From assembly GCA_002104985.1 (NCBI GenBank), contig MCGO01000017.1, positions 62,001 through 126,000 of the forward strand: a stretch of DNA of 64,000 bases, written 5' to 3'. Of the stretch, positions 48,201 through 58,400 are shown in pieces (position 1 is the first letter of the stretch; every line of letters starts with the position of its first letter). Origin of the DNA: Rhizoclosmatium globosum. Its lineage: Eukaryota; Chytridiomycota; Chytridiomycetes; Chytridiales; Chytriomycetaceae. A program made the position numbers and the translations under genes. Under the pieces are notes generated by a model. That model saw only the letters and a program-made list of their open reading frames with translations, did no database searches and was not told the origin of the DNA.

Positions 48201-48506
48201 CAGAAAAAGTAGGATTGTAACGAAAATGTATCCATTAGATTTGACTTATTCAGTTCGTTATATCCACCAATAACTTGAGAGTTATTGTACGTGAGTGGTT
48301 GATTGAGCCTGAGGAGAAGGAATAAGCAAGAACAAAGAAATCGGTATGAACGCAAACCATGCATAAGGCCCAACAAGCGCAATTGTAATAGAGGTAGTGT
48401 TCTTTCTTGCTCTCCAGTCCTGCTCGGCAACGACAGTCAAGACAAGAGGCAAGAAGAAGCAAAATGGATAACATCTTATTGTTGCAATGTAAGAAGCTCC
48501 GACCAT
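45284..48506 (-). CDS. GABA-B-like receptor D: ectodomain, 7TM, C-terminal PH-like tail
   Basis: Hydrophobic N-terminus (CFFLPLVLTVVAEQDW) and TTSITIALVGPYAWF, then QVIGGYNELNKSNLMD, EIAIEMINENPNILPDTT, ATALEIANNHPDVVAAVGE and SASVYGQYKV in the ligand-binding part. MPPPDGP near 46640 marks the junction to TM1. The 7TM exon (45623-46567) reads LGTILAFVSIFLYF, IWLQATSFVMVSSSLLI, WMVPMVAVVVLHQILIAIWL, CAIWGYSAMLAIGIVILTF and VAIIWFMTSFPLFMQFY. The last exon (45284-45598) is the clearest PH-like tail of the four: RWYRGVLSLVKVVKK ... RFVLIDFLSVKEGEEFVAAL. Receptors C and D share SQKIASSHSEFGLLL after TM5, so they are recent tandem duplicates. Confidence 0.87.
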
Positions 48507-48600
48507 TGTTCATGGCCTCTGTAAAATAATCAATGTGGGAGATTACAATTCCAATGATTTCTACTTATTTAATATTAACATTCATCAAACATTCAGTCAG

Positions 48601-50475
48601 ATGTCCCTCCTTCCTGTCGACTCCATCAATGTAACTAGATGTCCATTGACTTACCACACAGCTTAACAAGTTTCCAGGCCATCACAGAGACCATTGGCGT
48701 CCAACTTCGCGAGCCCGTTGCACAGGCCCTCGTTGCGGATGTTGAGTACCGACTTCGCGAAGTGATCCACGTGAGCCGCCGTTGATTTGAATGCTGCTCT
48801 CCTTCAACGTCTTTAACTAAATAACCCTAACGAATCCATCCGCCACGGAAGGATGCCCGCAAGTTCATGCGTCATTCGCGAAGGTTAAAGTTGACACCTG
48901 AACACATCAACCAGGCACTCAGAGTTAGGAACATTCAAGTACTCTCTTTTCTTCCTTTTTTAATTGGCGGAAAGGAGCTAACTGGTCTTTGTCCTGTCTG
49001 ACAGCCGCTCTATGGCTTCACTTCTGCTGCCCCTTCAAACTTCAAATAACTGTCTATGGAAACACCCGCATTTACTATCTGGACGACCAAGAGATTGACC
49101 TCGACCAAATCATCAATGCTCCACTTCCACCTGTGCCATTGGATGTTGTCTTTACAGCTCACTGGCTGGCGATTGAAGGCGTTCAACCAGCTATTGTCCA
49201 AAACCCTACTCCCGCTGGTAAGGCATACATCCAACTCTTAATAACTGGTAATTGACTAATGGATAATACAGATATCCGGTCGGCATCTTCAGACACGACC
49301 CAAACAATCTCAAAAACCATCACAGAGCAGTCCCAAGCTTCTGGAGTCAATGTTCCACTCCTCGTATCTTCAGTAACCCGAAGTAGCGACAGTCAATGGC
49401 GAAACACTCGTCAAAAGCGTGCTCTCAAAGGAACTGCAACTCTACCACGACAAAATCACCGAAAGTATTCTTAGCCCCAACGAACCCATTCAAGCCCTCG
49501 CTATCAACAGTTTGGAAACCGACCCCGGAATCCAACCTCTCCTCCCCTACTTTGTCCAATTCATGACTCAAAAGGTGACCAAAGCTCCACACCACTAACC
49601 CTGTCAACTCACCACCCGTATTCTCCTCAGATCACCAAACACATTCGAAACCTCAAAGTAATGTGGGCAATGATGCGCATGACACGCCCTCCTCAACAAC
49701 AAAAACCTCTTCATCGAACCATACCTACACCAACTCATGCCCAACGTAATCACATGCATCGTATCCAAACGCGTGAGTGAATCCCCGTTGGACGATCACC
49801 ACGCCCTCCGCCGTTTCGCAGCACAACTAGCCGCACACATCTGGTAAAATTCCCCCCTTCAAACCCCCTTCATCATCCCAAAATCCCACTCAAAACCCCC
49901 AACGTATACAGTATCACGTACACAGCAACATACCCAACCCTCCAACCCCGCGTTACAAAAACCCTCCTCCGCGCGTTCCTGGACCCCTTGAAACCAAACG
50001 CAACGCACTACGGCGCCATCTTTGGGCTCTCGCAGCTGGGGAACGAGGTTGTCAAAATGCTGATTCGGCCCAACGTCAAAGCGTTTACGAGTGAGTGTAT
50101 GGCTGGGCTGGGGAGTGCGTTGATTGGGAGAAGAAGGATGCGGAGGTTTGAGGGATATGATTTTGGTGAGTGGTTTTTTTTGTGATTTTATCTTTACTCA
50201 ATCTTTTTCTTCGTGCTTAGGATGTGTTGAAGCATGTTGCGGTGGAGTATGAGGAGACGGAGAAGGCGGTGTTGAAGACTGGGAATGGCGGGTGGACTCG
50301 ACCTTCTCTTGATGCGTTGGAGAAAGAGTTTGTGGACGCGTTTGGGGAAGTGTATGGACGGAAAGTTGCGAGTCAATTGGACGCGTCGCTGAGAGACAAG
50401 GAAGGGGATGTTGGTATGGACTTTGGAATGGAGTCTTCCAACGCCAACGGAATGGATTTGGATCTTGACCTGTAA
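48601..50475 (+). CDS. TAF6: TAF6, histone-fold subunit of TFIID and SAGA
   Basis: General transcription factor subunit in the nucleus; its histone fold pairs with TAF9. Exon 1 encodes MSLLPVDSIN. The histone fold follows as FQAITETIGVQLREPVAQAL, ADVEYRLREVIH, KFMRHSRRLKLTPEHINQAL and RVRNIQPLYGF. Next are RIYYLDDQEIDLDQIINAPL and PLDVVFTAHWLAIEGVQPAI, the TAF6 signature, then LYHDKITESIL, ETDPGIQPLLPYF, NLFIEPYLHQLMPNVITCIV and YGAIFGLSQLGNEVVKMLI of the HEAT domain. Short introns throughout. A missing A in a run near 49045 and a shift near 49390 break the frame of this essential gene. Tail-to-tail with Lin1, 63 bp apart. Confidence 0.94.
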
Positions 50476-50538
50476 AAGACACAACACTGGTTATAAAGTG
50501 GAAATAACAAACGACTGCGTTAAATACAAATTTTATTA

Positions 50539-52258
50539 TCAAAGCCCTGCACCAACAGCGCCTTCCCCTGTCTCCAAATTGACATGCTTCAGTTCAACAA
50601 ACCCACGTATACTATCGACTGGCGTACTCGCTTCTACAAGTCGTACCCAAACGTCACTCTTCCCACTTTCCTCACTAAAATAGCCACCCTGCTTCCATTC
50701 CATCATCTGGCTGCCAGGAAACGGACCCATAACGTCTTCTGAGTCTTTTCCAAGCTTGTATTCCCAAAGTATTTTCGATGTTGTTTGGGACTGGGATGAG
50801 GTGATTGGGACTGCATCGCCGGGGAGCCAGTCGTCGTGTAAGTGTTGCGAGATTCGGAGGGATCGCACGATTGATTCGTAGGTTTGTTCCATTACGTCTA
50901 GAGTTGAGTTTTTTGTTAGACGGGAGAGAGAGAACGAAAGGTGAAGTGAGAGGCAGGGAGGAGAGATCAGGATCTACTATAAGGGTTTTATCCGCAAGTA
51001 TTATGCTCGGAGAGATTCCCACAATCTTTTTACTGTTGATCATCATTTCGAATAGAGGAGGGAGGAAGAAAGGAAGGGAGAGAGTACATACCATATCGAC
51101 CAAATCCTGTTAATCGGTCTGTCACTGAAATCAACTCTGCGAGTCCTCGTTTTCGTTCAGCTTCAGCTTCTGGAGACTGTGTTTAGGTTTCAATAAAGTG
51201 CGATGTATGCGAAAAAGCGTTAACGAACCTCTTCAGCAGCCGCTGGCACATCAGTAGCCTTCTTTTTCTGATTCTTTTTCCATGCAGGTACTTTCTTGGG
51301 TCCGCCTAACCGCTTGAGGGCCTGATCATAAGTGTTTGAGAGTGAGTTTGTGATGCCAAAAAAAGCAAAAACCACTCAAGATGATTGCGAAAAATCCCCG
51401 ATGCAGCCAATATAAACATACCGCAGCAACAGACTCTCGGCTTCATATTCCTCAAGACTTCTTCCAGCACGAAGGTTCATCTTCAGCGTCCTCCTCCAAC
51501 GCGTCAAGAGCTTCGACACGCGCTTGATGCGGTCACTCGCCACTTTAGCGAGTTGGATGTATTTGTTATTGATTCCGTCGAGCCATTTATCGTGCACTTC
51601 GTGTTGATCGCGAGTTCTCACGTAATTGAAGTTTTCGTCGAAAGCGCTGTCGATGAGTGTTGAGTACTACAGTAGATTGAAAGCAACAGGGTCAAGCACA
51701 CCGCACCCTTCATCCAGCTCGTCGTCCATGTTAAACGGCATAATTTTGACGCCTTGTTCAATGTCTTCATCGTGATCGCCCTCAGCGCCAAGTTGGTCGA
51801 GTTTGTCCTTTGAGAGAAACTGCGGCACTTTCTTGGTCTTGTTCGCCTTGTCCTGGTTCTCGGCAAACATGTCGTCATCGGCGTCGTTCGTTTCTTTTGT
51901 GTTGGATTCGGATTCGGATTCGGCGGCGTCGTCCTTGTCGCTGTCCAAGTCCGAATCAGCGCCGCCGCCGTCTTCGTCGTCCGAATCTAGTTGAAACAGA
52001 TTGTGGTTGATTCAAAGACAAAGGCTTGCTATTGCTACGACTGGAGAGGGTGCGTACCTGTGTATCCCTGTTTCACGGCTCCTTTTCGCTTGCGTGCTGA
52101 GAGAGAGAGAATCAGAGGTGTTCACTCTCCACTGAAATGACTCACTTCCGTACTCAAGATCTTCATCGTCTTCTCCTTCACCGGAAAAGAACTGGTTGTC
52201 CTTGTCGAATTTGACTTTCTTTTTGCCGAGCGTCAGTCTCTGTGGATGTCCGCTTCAT
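50539..52258 (-). CDS. Lin1/CD2BP2-like GYF-domain protein of the U5 snRNP
   Basis: The start MKRTST leads, after an indel, to LTLGKKKVKFDKDNQFFSG, then Asp/Glu-rich segments, DDDMFAENQDKANK, VPQFLSKDKLD and VKIMPFNMDDELDEG, the conserved block of CD2BP2/Lin1 proteins. The C-terminal exon (50539-50892) has the GYF domain: ILWEYKLG, DVMGPFPGSQMMEWKQGGYF, VWVRLVEAS. GYF domains bind Pro-rich peptides; CD2BP2/Lin1 binds Prp6/Prp8-type partners and joins U5 snRNP assembly. Introns of 55-90 nt. The interior of the helical middle part (51370-51620) is read less clearly. Confidence 0.85.
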
Positions 52259-52330
52259 TTCGCCAGAGTTTTTGTTGAAACTGGTCGCACCCAATTTACA
52301 TAGAGTACAGTTGGGAAAACTGTTTGTGTG

Positions 52331-52664
52331 GATATCAGTGTTGTTCATCCACTTACCTCACATGGCTAGTGGGATTTAAGGTTGGAAATGCTGTTCGTGG
52401 ACGGGAATCTACCAAGAATGAAAAGTATTTGACGGGTTGTCAGTTCTTTGGTCTAGAGTTTGTCCCTTTGTATTGGATACTACTGGTGGGTTAGGCAAGA
52501 GCTCTATACAGTTTTTAGAAAAGTTGCGTGGCTTGATGATGCAGCGGGAAGTTATTCGAGAATCTGTGTCGGTAGCTGTTGTTTATCGTCGTATACTATT
52601 TGCGCTTCAGCATGCTTTGGCTCGTAATATAGTCAGCAAAATGGAGGAAGATTTTTACTATTGA
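52331..52664 (+). mobile_element. degenerate retroelement fragment (C-terminal tail of a reverse-transcriptase polyprotein)
   Basis: In three frames, in order, the + strand reads DISVVHPLTSHG, VGNAVRGRESTKNEKYLTGC, and VLDTTGGLGKSSIQFLEKL, then RRILFALQHALARNIVSKM and a stop at 52664. The order D.SV.HP ... K..KY ... F.P.V..TTG.LG....FL..L ... ALARGN recurs at the C-terminal end of non-LTR type reverse-transcriptase proteins in protists and fungi. At least two frame breaks and no polymerase domain nearby indicate a dead fragment. Identification is from pattern memory only. Confidence 0.4.
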
Positions 52665-52742
52665 GGATTATTTGATCTTGGGTATTAGACATATTTGAGT
52701 TATTTCAAAATAAAACTGCGAGTACAGTTCAGTTTATTTGGA

Positions 52743-53977
52743 TTACATGGGAAAATACTTAAAATATTCAAAATCCTCTTCGTAATTGCGATATAACGAC
52801 TGTTGGACTTGAACTGTTCGTAAAGGAGCCGTTGAATTGGCCACTGATCCAACAACACTAACTTCGCCGGCTGAATCGTCCCTCGACCTCTCATAACCAC
52901 TGATGGACTGTCTACGGATAGACCCCAAATCATCGGACCCACAGCTTGCAAACTCTGCAGGAATTTTGGTGCTCTCACTCTGGGAAACACGGCTCGTTTC
53001 CGAGTAAGAACTGTATTCTGACTCCGTCGACCTCTTTTTTGGACACGTACACCTTGCCACACTTTCCGGAATCCAAAACAAATCCCAATTCAGTGCACGC
53101 GATAGTGTATAGTTCTGCATAAGCCAGCACAACCAAATCAAGTACTGTGACGTCCAGTTCACGTTTGCCCAAACGAGAAACGCGTCCATTGATATAACAA
53201 TTGCAGACCGTAGGATGTTTTTTTGAACCATGGCTTTGTAAGCGTGTTTCCAGGTGTCGAATTTGTGAAGACTAATTGCGACAGCAACAACTAATGCGAA
53301 TGAGTCGACAATCGTGTCAGCTGCGTTGTATCCAATACCTATCAATACCTTCGTTACTTTGAAATTTCATGGATACTAAATGCAAATTCTAACCAGTCCA
53401 TGGGTTTTGCGTGTAGACACAGAGTTGCCCCACAGGATCAAACTCAGCCGAGGAATACATTGTATCCAACACGGACCAGATGAATCGGTTGACCATCAGT
53501 ACAGCTATCACGCAAAGTATATAAAAGTTCTTGTGGCTGACTTGATAGGTTTTATACAGCATAAACGCGTCTACAAGTAATGAGAACTTAGGAGGAACAA
53601 AAACAAGTATTTAACTCACCAAAGAATAGATAAAACACGTGTCCTAACGCCGTATCTGTCATTGAGATCAAGCTGCACCCTTGGTCACCCAACAAAAGAC
53701 TCCAGATACAAAAACCCGAGTACACAACACTTGTGATATTAAACAGAACCATAGTCATGTTATTTATTGTCAAGAGGGAGGATACTCGCTGGACGTGGCG
53801 ACACGTTATTGTTATCAACCCGCTAAACGATATTTCAATTGCTAGACCGGCAAGAGTACAAAGTGTTGCCATTTCAGCCAGAGTATATTGTACGCTTTCA
53901 GACGTATCCATTGAATCCGTGGAATTGGTCACCGCGTTCAAGTTGAGTGGTGGGAGCTGGGAAACCTTAAAACGCAT
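52743..53977 (-). CDS. seven-helix membrane protein of an unrecognised family, copy 1
   Basis: Starts MRFKVSQLPP with an Asn/Ser-rich, short extracellular-like N-terminus (N-x-S/T sites). Helices visible: ATLCTLAGLAIEISFSGLIT, TMVLFNITSVVYSGFCIWSL, SMTDTALGHVFYLFFG, an exon near 53500 with YKTYQVSHKNFYIL, IVDSFALVVAVAISL, NILRSAIVISMDAFLVWA and YLIWLCWLMQNYTLS. The sequence RALNWDLFW ends the membrane part, followed by CTCPKK and a Ser-rich tail of about 100 residues. Similar in outline to a 7TM receptor but I recognise no class A-F GPCR motif. Tandem with copy 2. Receptor function is inference. Confidence 0.75.
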
Positions 53978-54214
53978 CAGTAAGGGAGAAGGATGAGTTG
54001 CTGTCAACAGAAAAGATTTGCCGTTTTAAAATTGTCAACCAAGGAAAGATTTTCAAACTGCGACGAGGCTACATATTTATTAAAAATAGTATGTATGTAA
54101 ATTGAGAGAAAAGAATAGGTTTAGGACATCCCACGTTTTGATGGAGACCTCTGTAACGGTTGCACAACTTGTACCGTTCTCAATGGAAGTATTGTATTTG
54201 TCCCAAATCCAGAA

Positions 54215-55282
54215 TTACTCTCTTTGCGTGGCATACTGCTGCCCCTCCTGCGACGTAACACTATTCTTTATATCCGACCCAGCCGCAGTATTCCTATCTC
54301 CCTGACCAAAACTCCCCTCTGACACCGAAAGCTGAGACTCAGGCGACCCCTTCTTAACACACGTGCACAGCGTCACGCTCTCAGGAAACCAAAACAGATC
54401 CCAATTCAAAGCCCGTGCTAACGTGTAGTTTTGGAGGAACCAGCATAACCACGATAGGTACTGAGTTGTCCAGTTTGCGTTGGCCCAGACGAGGAAGGCG
54501 TCCATGGATATTACAATGACGGAACGGAGGATGTTTTTTTCGACCATGGCGCGGTATGTGTTTCTCCAGGAGTTGAATTTGTGCCAGCTTGCGGCGACGG
54601 CTACTATTGTTGCGTACGAGTCGATTATGGTGTCTGCTGCGTTGTAGCCGATTCCTTTTTTTGTAAGAGTTTTGAGTGACAATTGATAATCGAGCGCGAG
54701 CTTTACCTGTCCATTCGTTTTGATTGAAGACACAAAGTTGTTCAGTCGTGTCATATGCAGCACTTGAATGCGTTGTATCCAAGACCGACCAAATGATACG
54801 ATTTGCCATCAATATCACGTTGATAAACAGTATGTAAAAGTTCTTGTGACTGATTTGGTACGTTTTGTAAAGCATAAACGCGTCTGATTACGCCAAGTCA
54901 ACTCAAAAATTCGAAATCGGTAAAAACGAAAGACAACAACTTTACCAAAAAAGATGTAAAATAGGTGTCCTAACGCGGTATCCGTCATGGATATTAAGCT
55001 GCATCCTTGTTCGCCCAACACGAGACTCCAAATGCAGAAACACGAATATATCACGGATGTTACATTGAACAGAATCATGATAACATTGTTGATGCCGTAA
55101 AACGAGGATACTCGTTGAAAGTGGCGGCAGAAGATTGTGATTAGGCCGTTACACGAAATTTCAATCGCAAGACCAGCGAGAGTGCACAAAGTGGCCATTT
55201 CAATGAGTGTGTACTGTGCATTATCTATATTATCGTTTGAGCTTGTTGAGTTATCTGCGCTGATGCTTGTTGCATTGGACAA
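54215..55282 (-). CDS. seven-helix membrane protein of an unrecognised family, copy 2
   Basis: Paralogue of copy 1, same orientation, 238 bp upstream. Shared sequence includes EMATLCTLAGLAIEIS, GCSLISMTDTALGH, DAFMLYKTYQISHKNFYIL, GIGYNAADTIIDSY, KNILRSVIVISMDAFLVWAN, QNYTLARALNWDLFWFPESV. The N-terminus is Asn/Ser-rich with several N-glycosylation sites. No ATG opens it in frame before MATLCTL, so either the first coding exon lies upstream (an ATG near 55378 is a candidate) or translation starts within. The cytoplasmic tail is shorter (about 60 residues, Ser/Gln-rich). Function unknown. Confidence 0.75.
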
Positions 55283-55412
55283 GTGAACCGAGAACTTGAG
55301 TTACATTGTTTTAAGTGAAAGGTCGAGACAAAGATAGTGGATGAGAACGGACAAAGGAAACCTTGAGGATAACTGATCATTGTTTTCTTTTTCATTAGAT
55401 TATCTCAAGAAA

Positions 55413-58400
55413 TTATGGTACAATAGGTGAGGGATTTTTTGGTTGGAATTTCAAGAAACTGCCATTTCCCTCATTCAGCTTTGAACTTCTGATGGCTCTT
55501 TGCAATATTTCCTTCATTTCTAGACATTCTTGCCCTGATTTGAAGCGAACGTACATGACAGGGCATTCAATGGAGACACACTTAGAGTCCTGCAGATTCA
55601 TGCCTGCTGATTGCATAGAGCACGAACGACACACGGATTGGAGTGTGTCTCGTTTCCGCTCGATTTCGGATAGTCGCCCAAGCAAGTTTGCAAGTGTCTG
55701 TTGAGTGTTATCTTTGCACGCGTCGCACACGATTAAAACATCTGACACAAAAGGGTTAGCACAAAGAATGCAGATATAACAGATGATTCTTACCGTTGGC
55801 TGTAAGTTCATTACACAACACGCAGTGATTTGATTGATAAAATTGGTCAATCTTGAATTGTCCTCGCGTAGGAGCTTTCAGAGATGCTTGTTTACCAGGA
55901 TTCGCAAATCGAACGGCCACTTGCTTTTTAGGCATCATGTTGAACCAAGATTCTACATCTGAATCCAAATTTCTTAGCCAAACGACACGTCGCCTCCGAA
56001 AAAAAGGTCACTCCTCACCGATTCCAATCAATTTGAAGATACGAGATAAAGCTTGAACAGATTTGGTAACATAAACAGTTCCGTCTGGTCTCAACGTCCT
56101 TTAAAACACACAGATTACTGATTTAATCCACAGAAATCCTATACCTGTCCTTCACAACATCAAGAGGTGTATAAGAACGTCCTGAATAGCGAGTATTTCT
56201 CGCTTTACAGATTATGTACGGAATGCGTTCTCCTGCCTGTGGTTCGGTTCGCTTGTCGTACTCCATACTTCGAATGCATAATGCGACGCCAGGAGGTACG
56301 TTTCTAAACAAAAAGTTTAGGTATAATATCTTTGGTTTAAATGCGACATTACCTATAGTTCTTGAGTTTAAACTCAGTTGCAATTATTAAATCGTTTAAG
56401 GCGACTCTGTTGCTCATGATTTTATCCCATTGACGGTACAGGTAAGCTTTCAATTCTGACATGTCCTGAGTTCTAAATAATATCTTCAGGGAGTCTTCAA
56501 CAATTTTGGCCATTGCTGGGAATCCATCTCTCCTGACAGTCTCGATACCTTTCGCGTCAAATACAGGTACCTTGTCCTCCAGTGTTTCATACATAAAACC
56601 AACATAACGTTTTTTGGCCAGTAGAATGCAAGGAAGGTAGATCTAACGGTAATCATCAGAAACGTTGACTCAAATCGAGAAAATTCAGACCTTCTCAAAC
56701 TTAAGTTTCATTGGTGCCGGATTCACAAGAGAACTCGATTTGCAATGCCGATGCCAATTCGAAACGCAGACTCCAATGATTTTCCTGGAAGTTCGACAAA
56801 CATACTGTCTGTATCACCATATACAACGGTTCCTCCCCATTCATCTTTGTTTGCATCGACTAGTTTCATGGCCTAAACAACATGATTACATTATGTGAGC
56901 GCTTTGGGTCACACTTACCGCTTCCAAAGAGCGACGTCCAGTCTCCACAATAGAGTCTGCGATTTCTGCGCAAGGCATTCTACCAGAATAAGAAGCTCCA
57001 GCGTATCCATAGGTCACGTTGGCCACGAGTTTCAGACAAAGTTGTCGAGCTTCCAAGATCCTCAACAAGCCCTTAAACAAGTGTTAGTCAAAGATGGCTG
57101 TATGATTCAGCTTACAGTGTCAGTTTTATGTGCTTTCATAGCCGTCTTGACCATGACGCGAGTCTCGAGAATTTCTGTCAACATTCGACCCAAAACACCC
57201 TCCCGAACATAGCTCTTGACAAATATCACGCCATTGTGGGTAATGTACAGATGATCTTTTAAAGCATCGACGACATCCATGGGACATCCAGCAGTGCCAG
57301 AGCGCCAAACTGCTTCGGACCTCCCAAGTCACGCAGTCGACCAAGACATGTTGAATAGCTTGGGTGGATATGAGTTAAAAATATTCAATTATATCTTACC
57401 AGATATTATAGCCAATCATGACAGACGGGTATAGTGACTGAAAATCTAAGACAGCCATCGGGTTCTTGTAAAACCTCGTTTGAGGCTCTTTAATGAGGGA
57501 AGGCACTCAATAGCTCGCATTTTGCGTACTTGCTCTTTTGTCGGAGAAAGGGAGACGAAATTCTCAGGACGTGTAATTCTTGACATTATGGATTCAACAC
57601 GAAACTGTGATCCACGCATATGACTGAAAAAAGATCGATTCCATAAACGCGAGCGAATTCACTGTAAAAGCGACACAATTAGCGAAGTGTAATCAGATCT
57701 AAAACTCACCAGCTACGACTGATGAAAGATGTGTCGTCCAACAAGTCCAAAGTATACTGAACACGTTCAAGGTAATAGTTTAAAGCTCTCCATCGTTTCA
57801 GCCCCCGCGCATCGAACCAAGCGTAAAGAGTAGATGGTGTGAACTTGGGAATCCTAATGTTGAGTCAGCAACAAATCATATCAAACACCACAACAAACCT
57901 TTCATGCAAAACATGGAAAACACAATTCTCCAACGAATAATTCGTCAACGTAAGCTCCCCTCTCATCAACCTCCACACATTCAAAAATATCCTTCCAGTA
58001 CACGATATCGCACACGTGTCTTTATAAGAAAATGGATCCTGGTCCCTTCCAAACTTGGTTTTCGCGTTGAATTCCATTCTTGAAAGGTCTTTGAGAAAGT
58101 CATACTTGTACCGAAGTTTCGCTCGTTCGATTAGGTATCCCCAGGACGAGAGGTGCACTTCATAGCCGAGTAGGATGTCTGGATCGAATTCACGTACGTT
58201 TAGGAGAAGGCATTCGTATAGTTCTAGCTCTGTTTCGACTTCTTGACTACATATCCTGAGATTCCATTGAACTTGAAAGGCAGCGACTCTGTAGCGTCCT
58301 CCGCATCTTCATTTGAATCTGCCACAATGATCATTCCAACATGGTATCCCGCGCGTCGACCATTCGTCCGATGCAATTCGTATCGTGTCCTTGAAAACAG

